A stretch of 64,000 bases of DNA. It comes from Microbacterium sufflavum. Its GTDB lineage: Bacteria; Actinomycetota; Actinomycetes; Actinomycetales; Microbacteriaceae. Positions 56,966 through 64,000 of this stretch are shown here, piece after piece. Location of the stretch: positions 186,001-250,000 of the forward strand of contig NZ_CP078076.1 of assembly GCF_023101165.1 (NCBI RefSeq), given 5' to 3'. Position 1 is the stretch's first letter; each line of letters starts with the position of its first letter. Both the position numbers and the translations under genes were made by a program. The notes below the pieces were generated by a model. That model saw only the letters and a program-made list of their open reading frames with translations. It was not told the origin of the DNA and searched no databases.

Positions 56966-58174
56966 TTACTTGATCGCGGCGGTCACGTCGTCGACGAGCT
57001 TCTGCCACGTCGCCTTCGGGTCCGCACCGTTGATGATGGCGGCCTCGGCCACACCCCAGTACTGCCACACTGCGCCCATCGCGGGGATGGCCGGCATCGG
57101 GACGGCGTCGGCACCCACGGCCTGGAATCCGGCGATGATCGGGTCGGACGCCGCGGAGTCGGCCGCAGCGGTGAGGGCGGGCAGCACGTTGCCCGCCTTG
57201 AACAGCTCGAGCTGCACGTCCTCGGTGCCGATGTAGTTGACGAGGAAGTCGTTCGCCGCGACCTTGTTCTTCGACTCGGCGCTCACGAAGAAGCCCTTCA
57301 CGCCCGCGAACGGGGAGGCGGTCTGGCCGGTGGGGCTCGGGATCGGGTCGATCGCGACGTTGATGCCGGCGTCGGTGGCCGCACCCACGTTCCACGGGCC
57401 GGTCAGCCAGAACGCGGCCGTGCCGTCAAGGAACTGCTGCTTCGCGATCTCGCCGTCCACGTCGGTGTTGAGCGTGCCGGCCGCACCCTGAGCGCCCAGC
57501 CAGTCGGCGAAGGCGAAGCCACCCTCGCTGCCGAGCTGCAGGTCGCTCGGGTCGTAGCTGCCGCTGTCGTCGGTGCCGAAGACGGGGGCGCCGAACGCGG
57601 TCTGGAACGGGTACAGGTGGTACGGGTTGCCCTCGGTGCCCTGCTCGACGACGAACTTCCGCTTCGAGACCATGTCATCGAAGCTGGTGGCCGGCTGGGG
57701 CACGAGGTCGGCGTTGCGCAGGACGGCGATGTTCTCGACCGCGTACGGCAGCATGTAGACCGTTCCGTCGTAGGTCGCAGCCTGGAGGGCCACCGGGAGG
57801 TAGTCCTCGGAGCTGTCACCGAGCTCGATCGGGGCGACGACGCCATTGGTCGACAGCTCGCCGAGCCAGTCGTGGGCGCCCATCACGATGTCGGGGCCCT
57901 TGCCCGTCGGCACCTGCTGGATGAAGTCGTCCTTCATGTCGTCGACGGACTTGCCGACCAGCTCGACCTTGACGCCGGTCTTGTCCTGATAGGCGTCGGC
58001 CGCACCCTGGAGGGCGTCGACGCGTTCGGCGTCGACCCAGACCGTGAGCGAGCCGCTGTCGTCGCCGCCGGAGGAGGATCCGCCGCTGGTCCCCGCGGAG
58101 CAGCCGGCGAGCGTCAGAGTCGAAACGATGGCGATCGCGCCCGCGGCGAGCACGCCCCTCTTGTTCACCTTCAT
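56966..58174 (-). CDS. malE: Maltose/maltodextrin-binding lipoprotein MalE
   Basis: Family-1 solute-binding protein, 402 residues, lipoprotein with lipobox LAGC (Cys25). After a Ser/Gly linker the fold starts [60 protein letters not shown] and [14 protein letters not shown] are typical maltodextrin-binding segments. First gene of malEFG. Two LacI-type operators flank its promoter, so a MalR-like repressor encoded elsewhere probably controls it. Confidence 0.95.
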   Translation of the reverse strand: MKVNKRGVLAAGAIAIVSTLTLAGCSAGTSGGSSSGGDDSGSLTVWVDAERVDALQGAADAYQDKTGVKVELVGKSVDDMKDDFIQQVPTGKGPDIVMGAHDWLGELSTNGVVAPIELGDSSEDYLPVALQAATYDGTVYMLPYAVENIAVLRNADLVPQPATSFDDMVSKRKFVVEQGTEGNPYHLYPFQTAFGAPVFGTDDSGSYDPSDLQLGSEGGFAFADWLGAQGAAGTLNTDVDGEIAKQQFLDGTAAFWLTGPWNVGAATDAGINVAIDPIPSPTGQTASPFAGVKGFFVSAESKNKVAANDFLVNYIGTEDVQLELFKAGNVLPALTAAADSAASDPIIAGFQAVGADAVPMPAIPAMGAVWQYWGVAEAAIINGADPKATWQKLVDDVTAAIK

Positions 58175-58214
58175 TGGTGTGTGCCTCTCTCAATGCTGTT
58201 CAACCTGCAAGGAC

Positions 58215-58228
58215 TGCAAGCGCTTACA
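58215..58228. promoter_or_regulatory. LacI-family operator 1 of malEFG
   Basis: TGCAAGCGCTTACA, a near-perfect palindrome with the central CG of LacI/MalR sites. It abuts the minus-strand -10 element CATACT (58228-58233), so a bound repressor would block transcription start. Confidence 0.8.
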
Positions 58229-58257
58229 GTATGCATCGATCAGGAGCGGGATCGCAA
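58228..58257 (-). promoter_or_regulatory. Promoter of malEFG
   Basis: Minus-strand -35 TTGCGA (58252-58257) and -10 CATACT (58228-58233), 18-base spacing, directly upstream of operator 1. Confidence 0.6.
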
Positions 58258-58311
58258 TCGAGAGCAGCGTCGATATCAACCTGTGATGGGGCACGCGGGG
58301 CGGCACCCGAC

Positions 58312-58325
58312 TGAAAACGCTTCCA
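58312..58325. promoter_or_regulatory. LacI-family operator 2
   Basis: TGAAAACGCTTCCA keeps the TG....CG....CA frame of LacI sites. Its centre is 97 bases from operator 1 and 26 bases from the yajQ -10 element, so looping and an effect on yajQ are both possible. Confidence 0.6.
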
Positions 58326-58351
58326 CGCCTGTCGTCGCGAGGGCTGCTCGA

Positions 58352-58357
58352 TACACT
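58352..58357 (+). promoter_or_regulatory. -10 hexamer TACACT of yajQ, leaderless
   Basis: TACACT six bases before the ATG at 58364; no ribosome site. Confidence 0.6.
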
Positions 58358-58363
58358 GCCTGT

Positions 58364-58852
58364 ATGGCTGACAGTTCCTTTGACATCGTCTCGAAAGTGG
58401 ATCATCAGGAGGCCGAGAACGCCCTGAACCAGGCACGGAAAGAGGTCGAGCAGCGCTACGACTTCAAGGGCACCGGGGCATCCATCGCATGGAGCGGGGA
58501 GCAGGTCCTCATCACGGCGAGCTCGGAGGAGCGCGCGAAGGCCGTGCTCGACGTGTTCCAGTCGAAGCTCATCAAGCGGGGCATCTCCCTGAAGAGCCTG
58601 GACTCGGGCGAGCCGTTCGCGAGCGGCAAGGAGTTCCGCATCGTCTCGAGCCTCAAGGACGGGATCTCGTCGGAGAACGCGAAGAAGATCGGCAAGATCA
58701 TCCGCGACGAGGGACCCAAGGGCGTGAAGAGCCAGATCCAGGGCGACGAGCTGCGCGTGCAGTCGAAGAGCCGCGACGACCTCCAGGCCGTGATCGCTCT
58801 CCTGAAGGGCTCCGACCTCGACATCGACCTGCAGTTCGTCAACTACCGCTAG
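58364..58852 (+). CDS. yajQ: YajQ-family nucleotide-binding protein (UPF0234)
   Basis: Soluble protein of 162 residues with two ferredoxin-like domains. [40 protein letters not shown] and the end [10 protein letters not shown] are hallmarks. Members bind nucleotides or RNA; in Xanthomonas a relative binds cyclic di-GMP and a regulator, while the role in actinobacteria is unknown. ATG at 58364 is set by the -10 element just upstream; the much longer open frame from 56369 is antisense to malE/malF. Divergent from malE. Confidence 0.95.
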   Translation: MADSSFDIVSKVDHQEAENALNQARKEVEQRYDFKGTGASIAWSGEQVLITASSEERAKAVLDVFQSKLIKRGISLKSLDSGEPFASGKEFRIVSSLKDGISSENAKKIGKIIRDEGPKGVKSQIQGDELRVQSKSRDDLQAVIALLKGSDLDIDLQFVNYR

Positions 58853-58866
58853 GTCGCGCGGCACAG

Positions 58867-58893
58867 AGGGGATCCGGCGTCGCCGGGTCCCCT
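58867..58893 (+). terminator. Terminator of yajQ
   Basis: AGGGGA-t-CCGGCG pairs with CGCCGG-g-TCCCCT, followed by TT, 15 bases after the yajQ stop. Confidence 0.85.
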
Positions 58894-58917
58894 TTCGCGT
58901 GCGCTCCGACTTTCCCC

Positions 58918-58952
58918 GGTCAACGCATATCGAGATATCGGTGTGCTTGACC
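58918..58952. promoter_or_regulatory. Nested inverted repeats, possible regulator site
   Basis: GGTCAA (58918-58923) and TTGACC (58947-58952) flank a perfect ATATC-ga-GATAT palindrome (58927-58938). AT-rich in a GC-rich region, it could be an operator of the FadR-like regulator, but it lies 310 bases from that gene. Confidence 0.35.
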
Positions 58953-59261
58953 AAGGCTGGAAGCGGCCCCGATCCGTCGGAGCCATGGACGCCCTCGTTG
59001 CACGCCGCCCGCGCGGAACGAGGTGCCCGGGATTCGCAGGCGCTCTCGTGGGGACGAGGGTGCAGGCACCGTGGGCTCGCGTCACCGGATCCGAAGTGCC
59101 CGCACCACGGTGAAGGAAGAAAGAACAGCTCACCGGCCCGCTGCCCGCCCCCACGAACATCGGCTCCGCAGGTGAGAAAGATCGGCACGGAGTCGCCGGC
59201 CCCACCGCCACACGGGGGGGACCGCGGAACCGTGACAGGAAGTGAAACTGGGGGCTGGTCC

Positions 59262-59894
59262 ATGGGGCACGTCGAGACGAAGACCATCGGAGAAAGCAAG
59301 CAACTCCTCGCCGACGAGGTCTTCCACCACATCGGAAGACTCATCGTCGAGGGCGAACTGGGGGAGGGCGAGCGCATCCGCGACGTCGACGTGGCCGATG
59401 AGCTCCACGTCTCCCGGACCCCGGTCCGAGAGGCGCTGCAGCGACTCGAGAGACTCGGGCTCGTGACGATGTACCCGAGTCGGTACACCGAGGTGACCGC
59501 GGTGACCGCGGCCGTCGTGACGCAGTCGCTCGAGTTCGCCGGGTACCAGGCGGGCATCGCCGCCCGGATGGCCGTGCCACGGCTCAGCCCGGCGGAGCGC
59601 CAGCGGGTCGTCCGCCTGATGGAAGAGGTGCGCCGCACGCTGCGCGACGGGGCATCGACCTCGAGTGCGCGGTGGGCCGTGTTCGCGTATCTCGCGGAGC
59701 ACAGCGGCAACCACCAGCACCGCATGCTGATCACCGACGTCGACGTCGCCCTCGCCCGCAACCTGCGCGCGTGGGTGGTCCCTCGCGGAGACCGTGAGCG
59801 CATGCGACAGGTGTACGACGACTTCGAGATCGCCGTCGCGCGGGGCAACGGGGACGAGGCGGAACGCCTGGCCCGTGCGATGTACTACGTCTGA
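59262..59894 (+). CDS. GntR-family regulator, FadR-like subfamily
   Basis: Protein of 210 residues. Residues about 20-80 are the GntR winged helix (LADEVFHHIGRLIVEGELGE, then DELHVSRTPVREALQRLERL). The C-terminal part (about 95-210) is an all-helical FCD-type effector domain; the metal-binding-type His are partly present (HSGNHQHRM). GGGGG precedes the ATG. Effector unknown. Its 3' end overlaps the convergent hydrolase gene by 10 bases, so both transcripts carry complementary ends. Confidence 0.85.
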   Translation: MGHVETKTIGESKQLLADEVFHHIGRLIVEGELGEGERIRDVDVADELHVSRTPVREALQRLERLGLVTMYPSRYTEVTAVTAAVVTQSLEFAGYQAGIAARMAVPRLSPAERQRVVRLMEEVRRTLRDGASTSSARWAVFAYLAEHSGNHQHRMLITDVDVALARNLRAWVVPRGDRERMRQVYDDFEIAVARGNGDEAERLARAMYYV

Positions 59895-60895
59895 GCGGCC
59901 CTCCAGCCGACCACCCAGCGGTCCAGGCGTCGATACGCGTCCTCACGGGCCGCGTGTCGCGACAGGAACACGTCGTGCAGCGCTCCGTCGATGCGCTCGA
60001 CGGTCACCGTCGAGCCCAGCCGGAGCGCTGCACGGGCGATGTCATCGACCACGAGCACCGAATCCGCCGACGTGAGGTCGTCCGACCATCGCGTCGGCGG
60101 GACGAAACGCGCCGACAGCAGCACGCACACCGGTGCCTCGATCGACAGCCCTGCCGCCACCGTCCGATGGCCCGACAGGATCGCGTTCAACCAGCCGGCG
60201 TACACGGCCATGGTCTGCACCGGACGCCAGGCGAGGTTCACGTCCATCGGGTCGTCGGGGTCGGCCACCTCCTGCTGGGCCCTGGTGTAGTAGCCGAGGT
60301 CGACCTGGGGCGCCGCGTCCAGCGGCCGGATCCGCGCCTGGAACTCGACCATCGGCGCGATCGCCGCGCGGACGGGGGCGAACTGGAACTCCAACCACGG
60401 ACTGTTCAGGATGAGGGCGTCCGCGGTGTGCGGGTGCCGAGACGCCCACAGGCTCAACGTGAGCCCGCCGGTCGAGTGACCGAGGAGGATCAGCCGCCGT
60501 GCGGACTCCTCTCCCCCCTCACCTCGGCCCATCGCCGTCAGTGCGGCGGCGATGTCCTCGTCATAGGTCGCCAGATCGCTGATGTACCCCGGGGTCTGGC
60601 CCTCGCGCAGACTGCGTCCGTACTTGCGCAGGTCCAGCGCGAAGAAGCGCGCACCGCGAGCCGTCCAGAAGCGCGCCAGCCGCTTCTGGAAGAAGTAGTC
60701 CGACCAGCCGTGGATGTAGAGCACGTCCACGCCCTCGAGCAGGCGCCGACGACCCCTGGCCCGATCCCACCAGCCGGACGGCGCGGGCAGCGCACGCACC
60801 AGTGTGGCGACCACGGGTCCCTGGTCATCGACGCCGAGGTCGAGCGTCAGCTGTTCGAACTCCTCGCCCAGCACATCCGGGATCCACTCGGCCAT
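59885..60895 (-). CDS. Alpha/beta hydrolase (serine hydrolase, lysophospholipase-like)
   Basis: Protein of 336 residues. The oxyanion strand YIHGWSDYFFQKRLARFW is near 60, FALDLRKYGRSLREGQTPGY near 85, the nucleophile elbow GHSTGG with Ser141 near 140, and the catalytic His is probably in DGALHDVFLSR near 310. The arrangement is like monoacylglycerol lipase/lysophospholipase PldB. No signal peptide, so cytoplasmic. GGGGGGAGA lies about six bases before ATG 60895. The substrate is unknown. Confidence 0.85.
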   Translation of the reverse strand: MAEWIPDVLGEEFEQLTLDLGVDDQGPVVATLVRALPAPSGWWDRARGRRRLLEGVDVLYIHGWSDYFFQKRLARFWTARGARFFALDLRKYGRSLREGQTPGYISDLATYDEDIAAALTAMGRGEGGEESARRLILLGHSTGGLTLSLWASRHPHTADALILNSPWLEFQFAPVRAAIAPMVEFQARIRPLDAAPQVDLGYYTRAQQEVADPDDPMDVNLAWRPVQTMAVYAGWLNAILSGHRTVAAGLSIEAPVCVLLSARFVPPTRWSDDLTSADSVLVVDDIARAALRLGSTVTVERIDGALHDVFLSRHAAREDAYRRLDRWVVGWRAAQT

Positions 60896-60932
60896 GCGTC
60901 TCCCCCCGTCGCCGCCAGGCTAGCCCACGGGG

Positions 60933-61964
60933 CTACTGACCGCCCGGGCGACCGACACCGAAGTTCTCCACGATGGTCGACGCGAGCGGCGCGAGGTCGC
61001 TGATGCCCGATCCCTGGAAGGTGATCAGCCGCAGCCAATCCGTCCCGACGCGGACGTCGAGCACCGTGCGGCCCTGCTCGTCCACACCCGTGAGCGCGGC
61101 ATCCGCGCCCGGGACCTCCACCGGCTTCTCGCCCTCGATCTGCTCGAACGCCCACGCCCCTCCGGGCAGTGTCGTCAGCATCAGGTAGCCCTGCGCGCTG
61201 TATTCGTCGTCGCCCGAAGCGTAGTAGCAGATGCGGGAACCGTTCACCGTCTGGTACACCTCGGCCGGGATGGACCACCCGCCGAAGCCGTCGATCACGT
61301 GCACCTCGGTGCCGAGCTGCTCACCGAACTCAACGTCGGTGAGGAACCGCGAGCACTCCACGCCCGCGATCGCGCTCTCCGGCACCACGACCTCACGCAG
61401 CGACGCCGCGGCGGCCGCGCCGATGCGACGCAGTCCCTCCTTGATCGCCGGCGCATCGTCCGGGCCGAGCGCCGGATCGACGACCGCGCCGGACACCAGC
61501 ACCTCGCCCTCCACGACCTGGAAGAAGCAGTACCCGCCGACCTCGCAGCGCGCCTCCTCACCCGCGTAGCCACCGCGCGACTCCGCGCCCTCGATCAGGG
61601 CCGTCGCGCCCGGTGCGACCGAGACCTCCCAGTTGCGCTCGCTCGTACCGGACGAGCACGCGATGCCGCCCGCCCGCTGGAACATGTGCTGTGCGGGTCC
61701 CGGATACCAGCTCGGCGCCGACCACACCCCCAGCACCTCCGCGACCTCGCCGGCCGGTTCACCGGTGGCGGCGGTCATCTCGGCGGCCACGTCGGTGCAG
61801 CTCACATCGAACGCCGGCGTCGGGGCGACGATCGGATCCGACGTCGGCGTGGGCGATGCCGAGGCCGACGGCGTCGACGTCTCGGTGGGCTCAGGCTCCG
61901 GCGCGCATCCGGAGAGCAGCAGCACGGTCACGGCCGCAAGGGCCAGGAGGGGGCGGTGTCGCAT
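60933..61964 (-). CDS. Uncharacterised cysteine-containing lipoprotein
   Basis: Protein of 343 residues. Signal peptide with lipobox LSGC (Cys20), then a Thr/Ser/Pro/Glu linker of about 30 residues typical of actinobacterial surface lipoproteins. The mature domain has several Cys (DVSCTD, IACSS, EARCEVGGYCFF, VECSRF, RICYYA), likely forming disulfides, and two similar beta-rich halves that could be a duplicated domain. TAGGCT and six bases precede the ATG, so the mRNA is leaderless. Function not recognised. Confidence 0.75.
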   Translation of the reverse strand: MRHRPLLALAAVTVLLLSGCAPEPEPTETSTPSASASPTPTSDPIVAPTPAFDVSCTDVAAEMTAATGEPAGEVAEVLGVWSAPSWYPGPAQHMFQRAGGIACSSGTSERNWEVSVAPGATALIEGAESRGGYAGEEARCEVGGYCFFQVVEGEVLVSGAVVDPALGPDDAPAIKEGLRRIGAAAAASLREVVVPESAIAGVECSRFLTDVEFGEQLGTEVHVIDGFGGWSIPAEVYQTVNGSRICYYASGDDEYSAQGYLMLTTLPGGAWAFEQIEGEKPVEVPGADAALTGVDEQGRTVLDVRVGTDWLRLITFQGSGISDLAPLASTIVENFGVGRPGGQ

Positions 61965-61970
61965 GCCCTC

Positions 61971-61976
61971 AGCCTA
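61971..61976 (-). promoter_or_regulatory. -10 hexamer TAGGCT, leaderless
   Basis: Minus-strand TAGGCT six bases before the ATG at 61964. Confidence 0.55.
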
Positions 61977-62024
61977 GGGCGGAGTGCTCCTCCGGCCCGG
62001 GCGCGCTGCGGCGATCCGGGCGGG

Positions 62025-63398
62025 TCACTCGCCCCGCGACACCCGCACCATCTCCTCGCGCGGCACGACCTTCACGCGGGCGCGCTCGTGCGGGGCGCCC
62101 AACGCGATCTCGTGCTCGTCGAGGCGGTGCCACCCGTCGAGGTCGGTCCACGCGACGCCGCGTTGGGCCAGCAGCGCCGGGATGGCCTCCTCCGACGGAT
62201 CCTCCGGGTGCCACCAGGAGCCCTGGTCGTTGATGACGTGCCGCACGGTCTCCATGGCGTCGGACTTCGTGTGCCCGATGAGCCCGACAGGTCCGCGCTT
62301 GATCCATCCCGTCGCATAGACGCCGGGCACGCGCTCGTTGGAGTCCTTCGCCAGCACCTGGCCCTCGCGGTTCGGGATCACGCCGTGCTTCTTGTCGAAC
62401 GGAACACCGGGGAGCGGGGAGCCGAAGTAGCCGATCGCGCGGTACAGCGCCTGCACCGGGACCTCACGGAGCTCGCCCGTGCCGATCGCGCCACCCTGCC
62501 CGTCGGGCTTCGTGCGCTCGTACACCAGGGCGGCGACGCGGCCCTGGTCGTCTTTGCGCACCTCGACCGGCTTCGCCCAGAAGTGCAGGTGCAGGCGGCG
62601 CGAGGCCGTTCCCCCCGCGTTGTTGACGGAGTCGCGCTTGCGCCACGACTGCAGGATGCGGTCGATCACCATGACCTGCTTGTTGCTGGCGATCGCGTCG
62701 CGCGCCGCCTCGTCGTAGTCGAAGTCCTCGTCGTACACGACCATGTCGACGTCGCGCAGTTCCCCGAGCTCGCGCAGCTCCAACGGGGTGAACTTGACCT
62801 GGGCCGGACCGCGACGACCGAACACGTGCACGTCGGTGACAGCGCTCGCCGCCAGCCCCTCGTACACGTTCTCCGGGACCTCGGTCACCAGCAGGTCCTC
62901 CGCGTGCTTGGCCAGCATGCGCGACACGTCGAGCGCCACGTTGCCGTTGCCGAGCACCGCGACCGACTCCGCATCGAGAGGCCACTCGCGCGGCACGTCG
63001 GGGTGGCCGTCGAACCAGCTCACGTAGTCGGCGGCGCCGTACGAGCCGACCGCATCGATGCCGGGGATGTCGAGGGAGGTGTCGCGGATCGCGCCCGTCG
63101 CGAAGATCACCGCGTGATAGTGCCGCTTGAGGTCGTCCAGCGTGATGTCCTCGCCGAAGCGCACGTTGCCGAACAGGCGGATGTCGCCGCGGTCGAGCAC
63201 ATCGCGGAGGGCCGTGATGATGCCCTTGATGCGCGGGTGGTCCGGGGCGACCCCGTACCGCACCAACCCGTAGGGGGCCGGCAGCTGCTCGAACAGGTCG
63301 ATCGAGACGTCGAACTTGCGCTCGGCCTTCAGCAGGATGTCCGCGGCGTAGATACCGGCGGGGCCGGCGCCGACGATGGCCAGTCGGAGCTTGGTCAT
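62025..63398 (-). CDS. fprA: FprA-type ferredoxin/flavodoxin-NADP reductase
   Basis: Adrenodoxin-reductase-like flavoprotein, 457 residues. FAD site GAGPAGIYAAD at residues 10-20, the family stretch APYGLVRYGVAPDHPRIKGI near 60, NADP site LGNGNVALDVSRML near 165, and the C-terminal GWIKRGPVGLIGHTKSDAME near 365. It moves electrons between NADPH and ferredoxins or similar carriers for P450s or other oxygenases. ATG at 63398 has AAAGGACC seven bases upstream. It is preceded on the same strand by a polyprenyl synthase gene, 56 nt away. Confidence 0.95.
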   Translation of the reverse strand: MTKLRLAIVGAGPAGIYAADILLKAERKFDVSIDLFEQLPAPYGLVRYGVAPDHPRIKGIITALRDVLDRGDIRLFGNVRFGEDITLDDLKRHYHAVIFATGAIRDTSLDIPGIDAVGSYGAADYVSWFDGHPDVPREWPLDAESVAVLGNGNVALDVSRMLAKHAEDLLVTEVPENVYEGLAASAVTDVHVFGRRGPAQVKFTPLELRELGELRDVDMVVYDEDFDYDEAARDAIASNKQVMVIDRILQSWRKRDSVNNAGGTASRRLHLHFWAKPVEVRKDDQGRVAALVYERTKPDGQGGAIGTGELREVPVQALYRAIGYFGSPLPGVPFDKKHGVIPNREGQVLAKDSNERVPGVYATGWIKRGPVGLIGHTKSDAMETVRHVINDQGSWWHPEDPSEEAIPALLAQRGVAWTDLDGWHRLDEHEIALGAPHERARVKVVPREEMVRVSRGE

Positions 63399-63454
63399 GG
63401 AGGTCCTTTCGTATGCCGTCGCCGCCGTCACGCGGCGCGAAGCCGCGGGTCGCG

Positions 63455-64000
63455 TCAGCTCGAGCGCTCGGCGAGGGTCTCGGCGAATCGGGTCAATGCC
63501 TCGCGCACGGTGCCGCGCGGCAACGGCCGGAGGGCGTCGATCGCCTCCTGGGTCCACGCATGCGCGAGCTCGAGGGTCTTCTGCGTGACCGGGTGGTCGC
63601 GCAGCTCGTCCAGGGGGCCGTCGAGGATCGCGGGGTCGGCGCCGTCCGCGATGAGCGCGACGCCGTCGTCGATGCGGGCCGCCAGGTCTTCGGCCGTCGC
63701 ATCCTTCTGCGCCTTGAGCAGCAGGTAGGGCATGGTCGGCACGCCGGCGCGCAGGTCGGTGCCCGGCACCTTGCCGGTCTCCTCGGGCTTGGCCGAAAGG
63801 TCGATCACGTCGTCGAGCAGCTGGAACGCGACGCCGATCTTCTCGCCGTACACCCGCAGCGGCTCCTCGTACTCGGTCGGCGCGTTCGAGAAGATCACGC
63901 CCCCCTGCGTCGCCGCGGCGATGAGCGAACCGGTCTTGTCGGCCAGCACCTGGATGTAGAACGCGATCGGGTCGTCATCGGGCTGCGGACCGAGCGTCTC
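63455..64000 (-). CDS. Polyprenyl diphosphate synthase, 5' part beyond the window
   Basis: C-terminal 181 residues of a trans-isoprenyl diphosphate synthase; the frame is open to the window edge, reading DPIAFYIQVLADKTGSLIAA from about 63955 downward. The second aspartate-rich motif (DDVIDLSAKPEETGK) that binds magnesium and isopentenyl diphosphate is present, followed by KVPGTDLRAGVPTMPYLLLK. The first Asp-rich motif and chain-length determinant lie outside the window, so product length (heptaprenyl- or octaprenyl-type, for menaquinone) cannot be read. The GTG at 63949 is an internal Val, not the start. Confidence 0.93.
   Translation of the reverse strand, partial: ETLGPQPDDDPIAFYIQVLADKTGSLIAAATQGGVIFSNAPTEYEEPLRVYGEKIGVAFQLLDDVIDLSAKPEETGKVPGTDLRAGVPTMPYLLLKAQKDATAEDLAARIDDGVALIADGADPAILDGPLDELRDHPVTQKTLELAHAWTQEAIDALRPLPRGTVREALTRFAETLAERSS

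Larger units (their letters stand above)
58853..59261 (+). other. Gene-free interval upstream of the FadR-like regulator
   Basis: About 409 bases with no protein-like frame. It starts with the yajQ terminator (58867-58893) and holds the inverted repeat at 58918-58952. The remaining 300 bases show no promoter, repeat or RNA signature that I can recognise; an open frame joined to the regulator reads as low-quality Pro/Arg/Ser sequence. Confidence 0.6.

Noticed and set aside
58899-59261. N-terminal extension of the FadR-like regulator
   Set aside because: The added residues are Pro/Ser/Arg-rich without structure, while the GntR domain begins normally after ATG 59262.

Overview
The window is a high-GC actinobacterial chromosome segment. 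The gene content (S10, spc, alpha and str ribosomal operons on one strand, spc lacking rpsN, RamB next to aceA/aceB, CUT1 sugar transporters without their own ATPase, many leaderless starts) fits Microbacteriaceae, most likely Microbacterium. This is judged from protein character, not from a search. No tRNA, rRNA, insertion sequence, prophage or CRISPR array was seen, and codon use looks even throughout.

Layout. 1-5.9 kb: a PadR regulator converges on a five-gene operon (binding protein, ATPase, permease, flavin-dependent monooxygenase, ribokinase) that looks like uptake and cleavage of a ribityl or ribosyl compound. The monooxygenase-ribokinase pair matches the riboflavin lyase (RcaE) and ribokinase (RcaD) described in Microbacterium maritypicum. 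6-12.5 kb: a DUF6226-like protein, the glyoxylate-shunt regulator RamB divergent from aceA-aceB, a degenerate P-loop protein and a MocR/PdxR gene remnant. 12.5-18 kb: Lrp and divergent alanine dehydrogenase, an aspartate-type aminotransferase, a VOC protein, and HadA-like/HadB-like/MurB. 18-24 kb: a fructosamine (Amadori product) operon with the same order as B. subtilis frlBONMD, followed by its GntR regulator. 24-29.4 kb: a TauE/SafE permease and tctCBA, with a divergent regulator that fuses a CitA/DctB-type sensor directly to a CitB-type DNA-binding domain, with no kinase or receiver.

29.4-46 kb is the ribosomal superoperon, all on the minus strand: rpsJ to rplE, a terminator, rpsH to rplO, a terminator, secY-adk-map and a DsbA-like gene, a terminator that overlaps a promoter, then infA-rpmJ-rpsM-rpsK-rpoA-rplQ. 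About 840 gene-free bases upstream of rpsJ hold a long leader, a promoter and a run of hairpins that may be an RNA gene. 46.7-51.7 kb: a small helical protein, tuf, fusA, rpsG, rpsL. 51.7-54.3 kb: four uncharacterised proteins, three with membrane segments. 54.4-58.3 kb: a malE-malF-malG operon under two LacI-type operators. 58.4-64 kb: yajQ, a FadR-like regulator, an alpha/beta hydrolase, a lipoprotein, an FprA-type ferredoxin-NADP reductase and the 3' part of a polyprenyl diphosphate synthase that runs off the window.

Across the window at least a dozen genes have a TAnnnT-like hexamer exactly 6 or 7 nt before the start codon and no Shine-Dalgarno sequence, which indicates leaderless transcription. 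Operon-internal genes instead overlap by 1, 4 or 8 nt, which indicates translational coupling.
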